From the NCBI GenBank assembly GCA_015499995.1, contig JADNRV010000166.1, forward strand, positions 47,154 through 111,153: a DNA stretch of 64,000 nucleotides, written 5' to 3'. The position numbers and the translations under genes were made by a program. Shown here one piece after another: positions 19,353-31,619 of the stretch. A model generated the notes under the pieces. That model was not told where the DNA came from and searched no databases. It saw only the letters and a list, made by a program, of their open reading frames with translations. This DNA comes from Flammula alnicola (taxonomy: Eukaryota; Basidiomycota; Agaricomycetes; Agaricales; Strophariaceae). Numbering within the stretch: position 1 is the first letter of the stretch; each line of letters begins with the position of its first letter.

Positions 19353-22300
19353 TCAGACGCATATGACTCTTCCTCGTAGATTAATCGATGACCTGTGCAT
19401 GACTTTGTGTGGTTCACCTGATACTAGTACTGAGATTCGCAAAGACCCAACCTCCTCCTATACAGGCGGATTAGATATTTTTGTATGTTATTCCAAGCGA
19501 CGTCGCTTCACACATTTGATCAACGTAAGGTTCATGCGTATGTTTTACGGGCATCAATTCCACGGGCGAGTACGGACATACCCCAGCCCTGATTCTTTGC
19601 GTCTCACGCAAGTACAGAATTAAATATAGAACATCATTGGCCAGCCGCGACTGTGTCTAAACTCAACGCATTCACATACACTGCTCAGCTGATGGGACAA
19701 AATTACGAAGGTTCTTGGTCTATCGCAGTTTTCAACGACCCGTTTCTTTGCTTGTAAACTTCTGAGTGTTTCTGATCAGATTTATTCATCGCAATTTCTT
19801 GTGGCTCTACCAAATATTTTGGTCACTCCCCTCGCCCTTTGTTGGTCAAAAAAGGCCAATATTTACGACTGTACCACTCTTAGGCAGCGTCTGACTGGCA
19901 CAGTGAACTGGCACCTAACTCCTGGCTGACGGAAGATATTTTTAGCAGCACGGCTGAGGACGGTCAGAATAGCATTGCGATTATAATCTGTGCGAATTTG
20001 TCTGATGGAACCGTGAATAAGCAAATTGAGGCATGACGGTGGGATCGACAATGGAATTTGCCTGCATGCGTTCAGAAATCAATGTACTTACTGCACCGGT
20101 ACCTGAGTTTTAACCCCCATTTGGGGCACTTCCTTAAGTTTCCGGGTTGTGTAGTGGGTCGGCAACAATACTCCCGATGTTTTCCTTGTATGCTTCTCGA
20201 TTAAATTTAGTACAAGTTCTATGACCAGGTCGAGAGCGTATAGAAACGTTCTGGCTTCATGAGTTCGGTAAATATTTTAATGATGAGTGCGTTGATTTTG
20301 ACCTCGTTTGACTCTTTGCGACCAATTTACATGCAAGAATGACTGCGCCTGAGGAGATACGGAGCGACAACCGATGTTAATCGGTACTAGCGATTCTGCG
20401 AATGTGACTCTGAGCGCTAAATCAGATGGTACCATCTCAACTTGAAATGCTGTGGCTCAGGGATACATTTTGATGTTCATCATTACAAAAGGCAAACCTC
20501 CTCCCCGGTACAGACCAAATAATAAATTCCCAATGTAAATCGAGAAGTTAAAGGAATAGAAATATCTTTGAAGGGCGCCCGTTGGACAAAATCAAGTTTC
20601 GACGATTGTTTCTCCAGTCTGGAAGAGCAATGGAAGAGACAAAAAGAACGGACGAATATGCTTGAACATGTTCAAAGTCTCGGGGTATCGTTCTCGTCGA
20701 ATATATAGTGGGGATAAGGAAGAGAACGGGGGAAGCACTGAAAGGACAGACAAAAGTCGTGCCGGTACAGCAGCGACAACAACGGAGAGAGCGAAAAACA
20801 GCACATGATGAAGACCTGACGTTAACGTTAAATTTGATCGATTGAGCTTCCTGTTCGTCGAGGGCATGTGCGTCGGGAGAAATAACACTGATGTTTCACA
20901 ACGATGGCTGTATAATACACGAGTTTTTTTCGAGAATCATGAGGTGCATCCACGCCATAGAACGTTCAGAGGCAAGCTGCTTTTCGGAGAGCGAGAGAAC
21001 AACATTGTCTATGAATTTAGTCTGTGCGTGGACATTCTCATGTTGGAATGCCATTGCATAGCGCTGCAGCTATGGAACTGGAAGAAGGTCAGGCCCCGGA
21101 CAAATGTATGCACTAGGATCCTGGGAACACTCTTTGCACTTTCCAGCCACGTTGGAGATAAGTTGTTATTCAGATTAAGCGAACATGAACATTCATATTG
21201 ACTTGCAAAGCAATCTTTTGGCAGTCCACCAAGTACACTCACTGAGCGAAAATAGAGTGTATTTGCACCAGGCCAAAATCCACAAAACAAGCTCAGCGAG
21301 TTCCGTGCGGGTATTTCCGTGTTCCAGTTCGCTTCCAGTGTAGACCCTCCTTTGGATATCCTACCGAAATCTGCACTCGAGAACGTCTGGAAGACTGGAA
21401 CGTTTTGGCGCTGTAAATCAAACACCGGAGAGAGAATGATTCTGGCCACATGGGTTGAACAGTAATTACGTCCATGTCAAACACAAAAATACCCCATCTG
21501 TGAGAAGCTTCTTACAAGACCTCGTACAAAATGCGTTGGGTAATAATGTATTGACTACAAAACGACGGTGGAGGTCATAAGTTGTGGCCAGATAAGCGAA
21601 ATTGAAGGTGGAGAAAGACATTACTTTAGAAAACCTGGACGCCCGGAAGAAATTTGAATACCCCAACCTCCGTTCTCTTAGGGAAGATCGACTGGTCGTC
21701 TGCCTTCCGTAGTCTGAGTATTTGGCGCAGGTGCCTGTTATTTTCAGGTGTTAGTGTCATCGGCCAACTTACCCAGGGCCAGACTGATGGCAGCGGCTTG
21801 CTGTTCTGCAGAAATTTGCACAAAGGCAAAGAGTAAATACATTGTAAACCATTATAAGAGCGATGGAAGTACCACAAGCGCTATTGTAGCAGGTCTGGCT
21901 AGAGGCTCGCTTAGATTAGACTAGAGGCTGGGCATGTTCATAAATAGATGCCACCGGACTCACCGCAGAATACAACCCTCCTGGCCTGCGACGCTATACC
22001 GCACGGCCCGCTCGATGCGTCTCCGAGGATCGGCTTCCTAGAGTTAAGCCATGCCGGACTGCTCCACCCATTTAAACGGAGTTATTTGACTACGTCTACA
22101 TGGGATGGATTGGTAAGTATTTAGAAGCACTATGCCAATGGTCTGCACGCTCAGGCATGCTTCGTGATGCTTCGTGATCCCGGTCAACTCCGCCAGCTCG
22201 CGTGTGATCATCCTTCCCACATACTGTCTCTTTGGAACCCCATCCAAAATTTATTCAACGTGCGAAGAGGATTCTCCGTGACCTTGGATAGAAAGAAGTC

Positions 22301-22480
22301 CGTTTCATATTACACAAGCACGCAAATTGATTTTCTGCGATGCCATCCAGTTGGATGCAATATTGTCTGCCGTTATGCACAGGAAGTGAGCATGTTAGGT
22401 ATCTGCGAACGAAATGTGCCGAGAACGAGAACTGGACGAAACGAGGCCAACTCCTGCATATTTCATACACCATCCTCGTA
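19353..22480. other. Spacer between the inverted secreted-protein genes
   Basis: About 3.1 kb lie between the two promoters. No confident gene was found. A minus-strand exon series between about 21835 and 21220 can be spliced. It starts MYLLFAFVQISAEQQAAA at about 21842, has an intron GTAAGT..AACAG, then CAKYSDYGRQTT, and a later VPVFQTFSSADFGRISKGG. No domain is recognised and the 3' part is unclear. A TATATA motif with a 25-codon frame (MFKHIRPFFLSLPLLFQ) lies at about 20592-20710 on the minus strand; it could be a start exon or chance. Confidence 0.3.
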
Positions 22481-22592
22481 AATTTCCCATAGAGCAAACA
22501 AAACAGTATTTAAGAGCAGATGAATCGAGGCTGAAAAGCAGGCCTCGAGTCAAAACAACTCCAGCTAAACAAATCTCCTGCCTTTCTACAAC

Positions 22593-23129
22593 ATGCAGCT
22601 CAAACTCGCTACTATCTTCACCGCACTCACCGCTGCTCTCTTTGCAGCACCCGCTGTAGCCCAGTCCGTCAGCTACGAAGGGTTCGCCAGCACCGTCTCC
22701 TGCAGCGGCTCTGCCTTTGGCTGCACCGACGGCGGTAATGTCTGCTGCTCGCTCCCTACCGGGTTCGGGTTCTCCGTCCAATTCAACAACCTTCCGTCGG
22801 GAACCCAAGGACAGGGATACACCAACAACGGCTGCTCGTCGTTCCTTTTCGCGTTGTTTGGCCCTGGCACCAAGTGCTTCAACGGAGGCGGAACGCGTAC
22901 CACGAACATGAACTGGTTCCATTCTCCTCAAGGCAGGAGGGGTATCGAGGCTAGGGCCGCCGCCGAGGCTGCCACGAACTGCTCCTCGCCCGCCTACTTC
23001 AAGTACGAGGATGCTTCCGGCGCAGCGAAGCAGATCAAGGTCCCCACTGCCGATGGTGCTGCTCAGACCATTGCCGACTTGTACACTGCCAAGAACTTCG
23101 GTGCTCTCGCGAACTACGAAGATTATTAG
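22593..23129 (+). CDS. Cysteine-rich secreted protein, copy B
   Basis: 178-aa intron-free frame, twin of 18705-19241 in opposite orientation. It starts with MQLKLATIFTALTAALFAAP and ends NYEDY. It has only seven cysteines, because copy A's eighth (about residue 143, ASCAAK) is Gly here, so one Cys is unpaired unless the protein dimerises. The upstream 100 nt match copy A (CGAGGCTGAAAAGCAGGCCT, CTCCAGCTAAACAAATCTCC), with TATTTAAGAGC as TATA-like box near 22508. High identity in both coding and promoter sequence points to recent duplication or gene conversion. Confidence 0.8.
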   Translation: MQLKLATIFTALTAALFAAPAVAQSVSYEGFASTVSCSGSAFGCTDGGNVCCSLPTGFGFSVQFNNLPSGTQGQGYTNNGCSSFLFALFGPGTKCFNGGGTRTTNMNWFHSPQGRRGIEARAAAEAATNCSSPAYFKYEDASGAAKQIKVPTADGAAQTIADLYTAKNFGALANYEDY

Positions 23130-23856
23130 TCGGTAATGTCTATTCTACTACTGCACCAGATTTCTTTCTAACATTGCACCTCCAGTCCAACATCGTCGAG
23201 GGCCAGGCGGACGTATCATGAGTTCGCCACGAGTTACATATATTTCATGGTCATAGGTTGGATTATATTGTGGTTCGGCCTTCCTTAGGGTGAAACGGAG
23301 ATTAAATAGTTTTCGGCAAATCGGGTTCATAGTTTTGTACTTTTGGCTTTTTCCTTAGGGGCGCGCCCTATTTCTTCATTCAATTTCACAAGTTACATCG
23401 AACGCCGACTGAAAGAGGATCTTCGTCTGCGACAACTTGAATGCTATTCAATTTGGACAGTCAGATTTACCATTCTACATTTGTCGTTGCACATCCTGTT
23501 ATCCTAATCGTCCATAGATTTCGACAGTGTCAAGTTCATTGTCTGCTAATTGCCTACAGCGGCGGTGCCGCCGGCTTTTTCATCGTGCCTGTTGTTCACC
23601 GCCCCCGTCTCAAACATCCATCATCGGGATATCTATGATCACACACCATTCCTCTCTTCCTAGTTTCGGGAATAGTCGACGAAGGCGCGATTGTGCAGCA
23701 ATGTCATGGCATCGACCGTAGGTATACATTCTCGGTTCTGGGCACTCGATTAAACGACCTCGCCAGAAGAGCTTTTCTCTCTATTTCTAATGTGAGTTCT
23801 CGCATAATTTCTTGCTAACGACCTATACTACCCAGTTAGCACCAACACAACACAAT
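23130..23856. other. 3' flank of copy B and upstream region of the broken MPSADGF copy
   Basis: It contains the right outer end of the inverted duplication (TTTTTCCTTAGGGGCGCGCC near 23345-23375). It also holds the conserved family leader: TATTTCTAATGTGAGTTCT then GCTAACGACC and a TTAG acceptor before ATG 23857. The TATA box seen in the intact copies is not obvious, which fits a decaying gene. Confidence 0.55.
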
Positions 23857-24149
23857 ATGCCTTCCGCAGTCGGTTTCATCAAGTCCACCGCTGGTGGCCG
23901 CTTCGCCGCGACCTTCATCATCGACGAGCTCATGTACAATTTCTCTGGCAGCTTCGCCTCCAGCGCACCCGCGTTCACTTGCAATACCGCAAGCACCACC
24001 TACAGCGATTTGAAGAACCTCAACTCGACGAGGTCATTCGAAGGGCGCGTCGACTCATCCACGGTCGAGCTTGAAGCTGGCTAATGGCCCCGTCAGTGGT
24101 GTGCTTGATATGCCGCTCTCTCCGGGAGCGGTGTCTGGACTCAAACTAA
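23857..24149 (+). pseudogene. MPSADGF-family copy 3, frameshifted
   Basis: It starts MPSAVGFIKSTAGGRFAATF and follows the family to FEGRVDSSTVEL. A one-base insertion then changes the frame (GAGCTTGAAG against GAGCTTAAG) and a stop follows at 24082-24084. Downstream, two short deletions remove part of the NGPV-GVLD and SPGSTVSGSG segments, yet the end still reads GTCTGGACTCAAACTAA. The DNA remains close to the 17676 copy, so the inactivation is recent. Conserved Gly and Asp residues near the start are also changed (DG to VG). Confidence 0.85.
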
Positions 24150-24589
24150 GTCAGTTTTCTTTTCTAATCTGACCTATGCGGTAACTGTGCTAATTCGTGC
24201 TTCAGGCAGCAAGAATCCGAGCTGCTCTGGGAAGGGAACCAAATGCTGGGCTGGTCAGAGTTCGCAGAGGTAGGTTATGGCGGCAAATACGAAGTCGTGA
24301 CTTGTGTTTTACTAGGAAATATGAATCGGCTCCCTTCAGGAGCCCAGGCTAACGTTTAAAATATCACAAACGTTAACACGACATTCAGATGTGCGTGTCG
24401 ATCCGTAATACAAGTGCGCTCAAGTGAAGGGGCTCACGCGGGACACAGTGATGATCGGTCGTTCGTAGGTCATGAGCATGAAGATTAGTCGGTACTGGAG
24501 CACTGTGTCAGTGTACCATTGTCCAGCACGATATTTACACGAGCGAGGCGTCGTAATGCCTGTACCACCGCAGAGGTCGGAACTACACA

Positions 24590-26640
24590 CAGCTTATTCA
24601 TCGATGACGTGACTGTTTGTTTGACAACATAAGAGCGCACGGACCTGATCTTTTCTCCTTGCCCATCATATCCCTCTTTCTTCCTCACCGTCACTCTGCT
24701 TCTCGAAATGTCTCCCCACCACGCAAGGCGAGCTTGCATGCACCAAACGCCATCTAGCGGTGTTCTTATCACTTCTATCGATTTAGACCCTGCAAGCCGT
24801 TGCGAATCATGTCAAAGCCAAGTTGTTCTTGCCTTTGCCGCCCTTGCTTTCACCTGAGAGGCACCAATAACGGCGTCATAGATCAACGGTAACCGGTAAC
24901 CCCTTGTTGTTAGTACAAGCTGAAAGCATTTAGTTCCGCCGCGACGGTTGGCCATCTCATTATACGTTTTACAAGTGCGTTTTCCCCTCTGAATCTCATC
25001 CTCTTTTTCGTCTTTTCTTCTTCTACGGAATGTTTCTGTAGCCTCTGTAGCCTCCATTGACGTGACCGCGTGTACAGACGCATCGAGCAGCGATTAGAGA
25101 TGAGTACTGAGTGCGTACGCAACATAATCAATCGCGCTGTGGTTCACGCCTTCCTTGTTCTTTCTTCGAGATTACGTGTGATTCAAGGCACCTTTGAAGC
25201 TTTGCAGGTTTACGGACCCAGCCCAGCAGCGAGGCTGCCCCTCTTCCTTCCGTATTTCATTGTCAATTCCCTTGCCTTCACCCGCTATGTTTTTGCGCTC
25301 TTCTCGTGAACCGGAGCCGTGCCTCTTGATCTTATCCCTTTCCCCTTATGTCCCGCGTCTCAACGCCATTCTCGTTCCACGATCCATCTAGGTCGCTCAA
25401 GAGGATTGAATCCAGACAGACTTTGTGATTTAATTTCATCCTCTGCAAGGATGGCGTGACGGACCTTCTCCGTCGTACGAGCGAAAGGTTTTCGGTCTCT
25501 GTGTCCCGAATTCTCCCGAGTCCTGAGCCCAACACATCCCATACGTCCAGCCCTGATATCTTATTCATTGTACAGAATTGTCTAGGTGCCATCGTCGAGG
25601 AGCCGAGTTGTGTGTTCAGTTTCACATCCTTTCTATCCTTTCGATGTTTTGACACGTTTATTTCCCCATCTCTTCTCTGGCCCATCTCATTGCGATCGGA
25701 CCACCTTTTCTTCCTTCGCCCCCGGCCCCCCCCCTTTTTACATTCTATTTGTCTATGTTCATTCACTGCAGCACGTTCATACACCGCCGTCTAGCAATCC
25801 TTCAGGCCCCTCCTGCCGCTTCTCTCCGAGCTTGACCAAGACGGAGGTGCCTGATCAGTCGGGAGCCGACTCGTGTATGCGCCGCTGCGCAGTGGTTCAT
25901 GAAAGACTTCAGATACTTATTGCAACTGGGATATGTAGATTTGGCTTGTCTGTCTTTCTTTGACGTTTATAGCTCATTTTTCGTGTTCTTATTTCCCTTG
26001 TGCGCATTGTGTCGCATTGTTCGGTGTTCACGGACCTACTATGTACGACGAATCTCGGCGGATGAGTCCCTTCTTCTCCCACACCTTCACGCCCATACAC
26101 CGCTGTCTGGCCATCCTCGACCTCCAGGCCCCTCCCAAAGCCCCTAGGAGTCCCAGCTGCGGTGCGAGTTGGGCCTGAGGGATGGGAGGGCTTTCCCGCA
26201 TCTTTCCTTAGTGTTCTGTCACATTTCTGGTGCACCTTTCGTGTACCTCCGCATGGAGTCGTCAGTTCAGTGTTCGTGCCGTTGCAGCGGGTATCGAGTC
26301 TCTAGGAATCCGGAACCCATTCTCTTACCTACTAACGATACTCTACCAAATCATTTGTAGGACGCGTCGACCCCACTGAGGTCTAGCTCAATCTCGCCAA
26401 TGGACCCGTAGTAGATGGCGTCCTCGACATATCTCCCCGGGGAGAACAGTTTCTCGGAGCGGTGTCTGAACTCAGAACTGAGTACGGTGCGTGGTTTATT
26501 CTGCCTTGATATCTTATATTTGACTTTGGGGGCTAATTCAATTGCAGTTCAGTCAGCGAGACTCGACGACGTGAACGTTATGTTGCTTGGTGGGAGGCAA
26601 TGACGGGTAATTCTATGTTTTTGTTTAGTCTTGTAGGTTA
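24590..26640. repeat. Degenerate dispersed repeat, unit 1
   Basis: It begins CGATGACGTGACTGTTTGTTTGA, with GAGCGCACGGAC soon after, as do the units at about 32040, 38213 and 45590. It continues with C/T-rich text including CACCGCCGTCTAGCAATC, CCTCCTGCCGCTTCTCTCCG and GAATCCGGAACCC. It ends in a 3' fragment of the MPSADGF family (26361). No transposase, reverse transcriptase or terminal repeat is visible. The uniform plus orientation of all units is notable. Confidence 0.6.
26361..26485 (+). pseudogene. 3' fragment of an MPSADGF-family gene
   Basis: The block after a TTTGTAG acceptor-like end encodes GRVDPTEV, a stop, then LNLANGPVVDGVLDI, followed by a frameshift before the GVW end. It corresponds to the last 45 residues of the family. 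An intron-like stretch with ACTAACGATACTC precedes it, where the intact genes have no intron. Confidence 0.75.
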
Positions 26641-29345
26641 TGGTGATACGAGGCAGGAGCCGTGATTTATAGAAAATGTTTACTAGGAAATGCATATGTT
26701 TTCGTCTTTGAAGTCTTCCAGCAAGTACCTACCTGTTCGACTTTGGTCAACTCATGTGCATTATGCGCACGGACCGATTGTGACGCTATCGATTATCTGA
26801 TCACTAGTATCACTCTCGAACCACCTTCGCTGGCGCTGTGCTCTCCACGTCGTATCCTCCTCGGATCTTCTCTCATCCGTTCATCATCTGCTCAGCAGGG
26901 CTCGCCCACGAACCATGGGTCCCGCCTTTACCTCCACTTGCTTTCCACCTCAGCAACCGTAGATCTGGGTCTTACACGTCCGTTTTTCTATGGCCCTTCG
27001 CCGTCGCTCCTGTTCTTTTACGTCGTCTCCTCCACGGACTCTGGCTTTGTCAACTGTATCGCTCTTCCTATCGAGATGCGACTGAACGCCTGCGCAATAT
27101 CGTCATTGTAGTTGGCATCAGGATCGTTTCTACGGCGTGTATTACGGCTGACATCTACATATCGCCGTTGGTGAGCCGAACTGCTGCCCCATTTACTTTC
27201 TATCTTTCGGCTGCCTGTGTCTTCTGTCGCGTATTGGATGATTTCCCACCTTGTCTCTGGCTCCTCTCATCAAGGTCAGCCAGAGTTGTTGGAGCCAACA
27301 CTGCTCTTTTGGCGCCATATGCCCCTTCTTTCTCCTTTCTTCATTTGCACCGTTTTTCTTTTACATTATCATTTTCCATGGTGACACCGTCACACCGCAT
27401 ATTTCTCGCAGCTGCAGTCCCTTATCCCTCAACCTGGCGCTCCTACACCGCTGTCCGGCCGTCTTTCATCATGCAGGTCCCTCCTGCCGCTTCCCTCTGA
27501 GTTTGGCGAAGGCGGAAGTACCTGTTTACTACGAAGCCACGTGTCATGCGCGGTATATGCGCCGCTATGGTTCTGACGTGAAAGACCGGAGGTCTAACAA
27601 CCGTATTTTTCTTTTAAAATCTCGGCCTTTCCTTGGCATTCTTTCACATTCATAGCTCATTTTTCGTGTTCTCGTTCCCTTTCCCCCCGTGGTATCGCAA
27701 GCGTTCGTGCAGCTATGGACGATGACCCCCTTCTTCCATCACTTCACGCTCATTCACCGCCGTCTGGCCATCTGTCGTCCTCCAGGCCACTCTTGCCACT
27801 CCTTTCCAAGTTTGGCGTGGGCGGAGATGCCTGTTTAAAACTTTTTTGTTGATTGTTGGCCTAGCGGCGGTGCGGGTCGGGTGTGAAAGATTGGAGGTAT
27901 AGAAATTGGATTCGTAGGCGTGGCTTTTCCGCGTCTTTCCTTCATTTTTTTCTGCTTTAAAGGCTTTTTTTTGTGTTCTTAATCATGGCAGCGCGTTGTC
28001 GCTGCCATCCCTATTCCTCTCCTGCCTCGTCTCCACCGTCCATCCAGCTTGTCAGCCGTGTCGTTCGTACTATCGAGGTACGATGGAACACCTGCGCAAT
28101 ATCATCGCTGCAGTGTGCGTCATGGTCGCTTCGTCTTTTTGATGCGGGCTGCATGGCTGATCAGTCTGACATCTACGTACTACCGTCGAGCACCCGAGCT
28201 ATGTGTTCAGTCCTGCTCACTTCCTATCTTTGCACTGCGTTATTATGCAGGCGGGGATGTGTTGACTGAGTTCTTTGATATTGGATCTTTTCCCTGGCTC
28301 TCTCATCATGGCCAACCAGAATGCCTGAAACTGCTCCTTTATATTCAACATTCTGTTCTTTTGTCGCTGTGCGCACTTCTTTCTCTTTTCTTACTTCGCG
28401 CCGTCCTTCCATTACATTCTCTTGGGATTATCGACTCGGGACAATCTTCCCTGTCTTACTGCATATCTTTCGTTGCAGTATTAGTCCCTTCTGCTGCCGC
28501 AGCACGCTCATACGCCGTTGTGTCATCGTCTATGATCACCCAGTCCCATCCTCCTGCGTTGTGCGCAAGGCGGGGGTGCCTGTTTGTCGAACGGATATGA
28601 TTAACAGGGCGTATGTGCCCCTGCGGAGTCGGGCGTAGAAGACGGGAGGTATGGTAATTGTCATTTTACACGTGGCTTATCTCTCTCTTCCCTTAACGTT
28701 CTTTCATGTTCATGGACCATTTTCCGTGTTAGAATGTCCCTCGTACGCATGGCGTCGCATTGTTCTGTGTTCACCCACTGGTAGGCGTGACTTTTCAGCG
28801 TCTTTCCGTGATGTTTATGGTGCACTTTATGTGTTCTTGCCCACAACGTCGCAGTTGTTCACGCAGGTTAATGCAACGAGTATCGACTCCGGCATACGGG
28901 GGTTGATGATGCGGTCCGTCTGGCTTTGCAACCATTGTGGCAAGATTATACCTGTCCCGATATGCTGGCGTATGATCGATGGTCATGGTTCAGCGAGCGC
29001 CGTGTCCCGAATTGATACTCTGCAGTCCGAGGACGCATATAAGTACCAATGTAAAAGGTTCGTCGCCGTCTGTCCATCTGGCCACGTTGCTAACGTGTGT
29101 CTCGTTCCAGGTACTATACTTGCGCCATAGTAGCAAGACGGGAAATATACATACTCATGGAACCCTACCGTATCGACAGTGTGCGGTCTCCGTCCAGGTC
29201 GACCTCGTTAATTGGCCAGCGACAGAAATACGGTTTCGGGGTCCAGGCTTGCCCTCATTTTCGGACTCCATGGTCGTTCGGAAAGATATCGGTGCCCATG
29301 TGTATGACGTTCATCTAGAGGTGTATGCGTAACCTCTCTTTGCTG
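26641..29345. repeat. Array of degenerate repeat sub-units, no intact gene
   Basis: Segments recur here and elsewhere. CCTCCTGCCGCTTCCCTCTGAG with GAAAGACCGGAGGT appears at about 27480-27600, with variants at 25810, 27790, 28545 and 33630. CATCCAGCTTGTCAGCCGTG with TCGTTCGTACT at about 28040-28075 matches 33880-33910. Long plus-strand open frames in the stretch are low-complexity C/T-rich translations, and none has a domain. A frame ending GAHVYDVHLEVYA at about 29332 looks more protein-like but is isolated. Confidence 0.55.
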
Positions 29346-30370
29346 CCATTTATTTCCATCCATTCCATTGTCACACTTGTGTCGTACAACGTAGTGTGCC
29401 AGCATCTTTTGAATCACGTGATTGAGCTAGATTTCTGGAGATTTCTGGCCAATCTTATTAATATCAGTGCAATTGGACCCACGTTTCAGCCAATCCCGGT
29501 CGCCTTTCGAGATCCAAAATCGAGAAGGCCGGCCAAGCCCTACAAACAAGCTATTCATATCCTCGAATTCCTCTAAAGTATTTAATATTTCTCTCATCCT
29601 CACAGAGATGCATAAGTGATCTGATCATACGTTGTGCTTTGAGCGCTTTCCAAATCACGCCTGTTAAATTTAAAGCCCCGGAAGGCGTCTTCCTGATGTT
29701 CGAGACTGCCCAGTTGCGTTTTCCGGTACAGCCAACAAACTCATCTCACGATAATAATAATCTCTAAAGAACCCTAGATTCGGCCAGCCTGCTGACAGAA
29801 ACTGGATGTCGTGCTTCTTGAATAGAATGCACCGAAATTTTGCCTTGATGTCATGGGTATGTAGGCCATTTTCAGAATCTATTATTGCTCGTATAAATTT
29901 GACACAGACTCTCACTGACCAGGCGTGGCTCGGTGTTACCTAGATGTTGGCGGTCCCATTTTCATCAGGGAATTTGTGACATTCAAATCTCGTTTATTAT
30001 TCCTTATTCCTGCCCAGTTCAGAGCAGGGGAAAGACACGAAGGGCGGTTCCGTTTGTGTGATTAGAGTTGTAAATTTTGCGAGGCATTGATTCTTGGATA
30101 TTCCCATCTCATTCAATCTATTCCGAACAAGACGGCAGACATTAAGTAGCAGCGAGGACCTGGTCAGTGAGAGTACTGGGTAATGACCAGATTTCGAAGT
30201 CCTGTTGAACCGATGACAGGTTAGGTTATTGTATGACAATCATCAGCGTGAGTGGTCATGTCAACCTGTTTACCCTGTTATTCGCCTGGTAATTAAGACC
30301 GACTTCGAGGCCTTCGGTATGTATGCTTTTCTAAACTCCGGTAAATGAAGAAAACACCAGAAAACATAAA
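29346..30370. other. Gene-less stretch
   Basis: No gene recognised. The promoter of the gene at 30455 lies at the right end. Confidence 0.45.
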
Positions 30371-30378
30371 ATCCAACT

Positions 30379-30388
30379 ATAAAAGCCA
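30379..30388 (+). promoter_or_regulatory. TATA box of the eight-exon secreted-protein gene
   Basis: ACTATAAAAGCCACC lies about 75 nt before ATG 30455, a normal distance for a short fungal leader. Confidence 0.75.
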
Positions 30389-30454
30389 CCCCCATTGTAG
30401 AGAAAGTACCATCTTCAATTCCCTCTTAAACTCTAGCAAAACCTTTCTAGAGCA

Positions 30455-31358
30455 ATGAAATCCTTTATCTTTACTGCACTCCTTGCTATAGCTACCTCTG
30501 CATTAGCAGCGAGTATACCCGTGACACCGACCCCCGCAAAGGTATGTCGGCCCTACTTGCCATGGATTACACCTGGTAAATAGCTCTCGCTTTCTACAGT
30601 GGCTCAGCGTCGAAACTGGCGTTACCAAAGGTCAGTTGATCAGCAACGAATTAGCAGTAATGTCGTGCGCTGACACCGTAAATTCTATTACCTAGCTGGC
30701 AATACGACGACTCTTGCAAAGCGCTTGGGTACGGAGGTAGTCACCTGTTACAACGAGGGCACCACTGTATGTATTCGCTCATCTCGTGAACACTATTTGG
30801 TCTTACTGTGCGACTCTTTCAGGCCGATCGTGCCCCCATCGTATCTGTGATTGACGACTGGTGCAAGTACGTTGCACTATTCAACCATATCATAACTGTC
30901 CGGTCTAACTAGAAAATGTGCTCCCTAGCAATCATGCCATTGGCACATTTGTTTCAAGTGGAGAGACCATCTGGGTTAGCTTCATCTTCTTCCTTACTGT
31001 CCTAGCTCACGACAATTCTAGGCTCGCTATGACTATGGTACATTCACTGTACTTGTGAGCGGTGAAGCCATTAACGGGTACGTTATACGCCGTACAAATC
31101 GCGACCTATATGTTGACGAGCATATGCCATTTTGAATATTAGCTGCACCTTCACGGTCGACGGTAACTGCAATCGTCTCCTCAGGGAGCCGGTTGATCAA
31201 TGCAACACTGGCGGAGTGAACGGCAAACAGGTGTGTTTGTATGCTGAATCTTATATAATTGCGATGTTTATACGATGATCCTTTCGTAGGGCGGCTTCGA
31301 AACTGATCTTTGCGGCCAGTGGCGCACAGACCCTGGATCGAACGGCAGCGATTACTAA
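30455..31358 (+). CDS. Small secreted protein with Kex2 site, eight exons
   Basis: Exons 30455-30541, 30600-30630, 30696-30766, 30823-30866, 30929-30974, 31022-31077, 31143-31230 and 31290-31358 total 492 nt, or 163 aa, in one frame. All introns are 46-66 nt with GT..AG ends. The signal peptide is MKSFIFTALLAIATSALA. A dibasic LAKR at about residue 50 suggests Kex2 removal of a propeptide, with the mature protein starting LGTEVVTCYNEG. Later parts read SVIDDWCNNHAIGTF, GCTFTVDGNCNRLL, EPVDQCNTGGVNGKQGG and end WRTDPGSNGSDY. Related small secreted proteins with CNTGGxNGKQGG and WRxDPxxNGxD endings are common in mushrooms; their role is unknown. No single exon is long enough to look like a gene, so it is easily missed. 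Confidence 0.85.
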
Positions 31359-31619
31359 TGCCCGAAGTCTCTGATCCTTTCAAGTTGTCCACCATTCTGT
31401 AGCTCCTAGGTAGCCGTTATTACGCATGTATAGTAGTTGAACACAGGAGAAATATCGTTTATTTAGATTGATTTGAACTTGCAGTGTTAAGTGGCAGTTA
31501 TGCGAGTATGAACCGTAAAACAAAACTTGGGGCCGTGCAGTACCGCTTCCTGTAACTACTTGGAGGTACACTACTTCTCTTCGCATTTTGGCATCCTGGA
31601 AGCAAATTCGCATAATAAA

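Noticed and set aside
21009..21449. Minus-strand protein with VPVFQTFSSADFGRISKGG as a confident gene
   Set aside because: It reads protein-like and can be spliced to upstream exons, but no family was recognised and the 3' end is unclear; mentioned only as a possibility in the spacer entry.
25332..27655. Long plus-strand open frames (for example 26838-27500, 220 codons) as genes
   Set aside because: They are C/T-rich low-complexity translations in repeat DNA, share DNA-level similarity with other units in different frames, and show no domain or splice structure.
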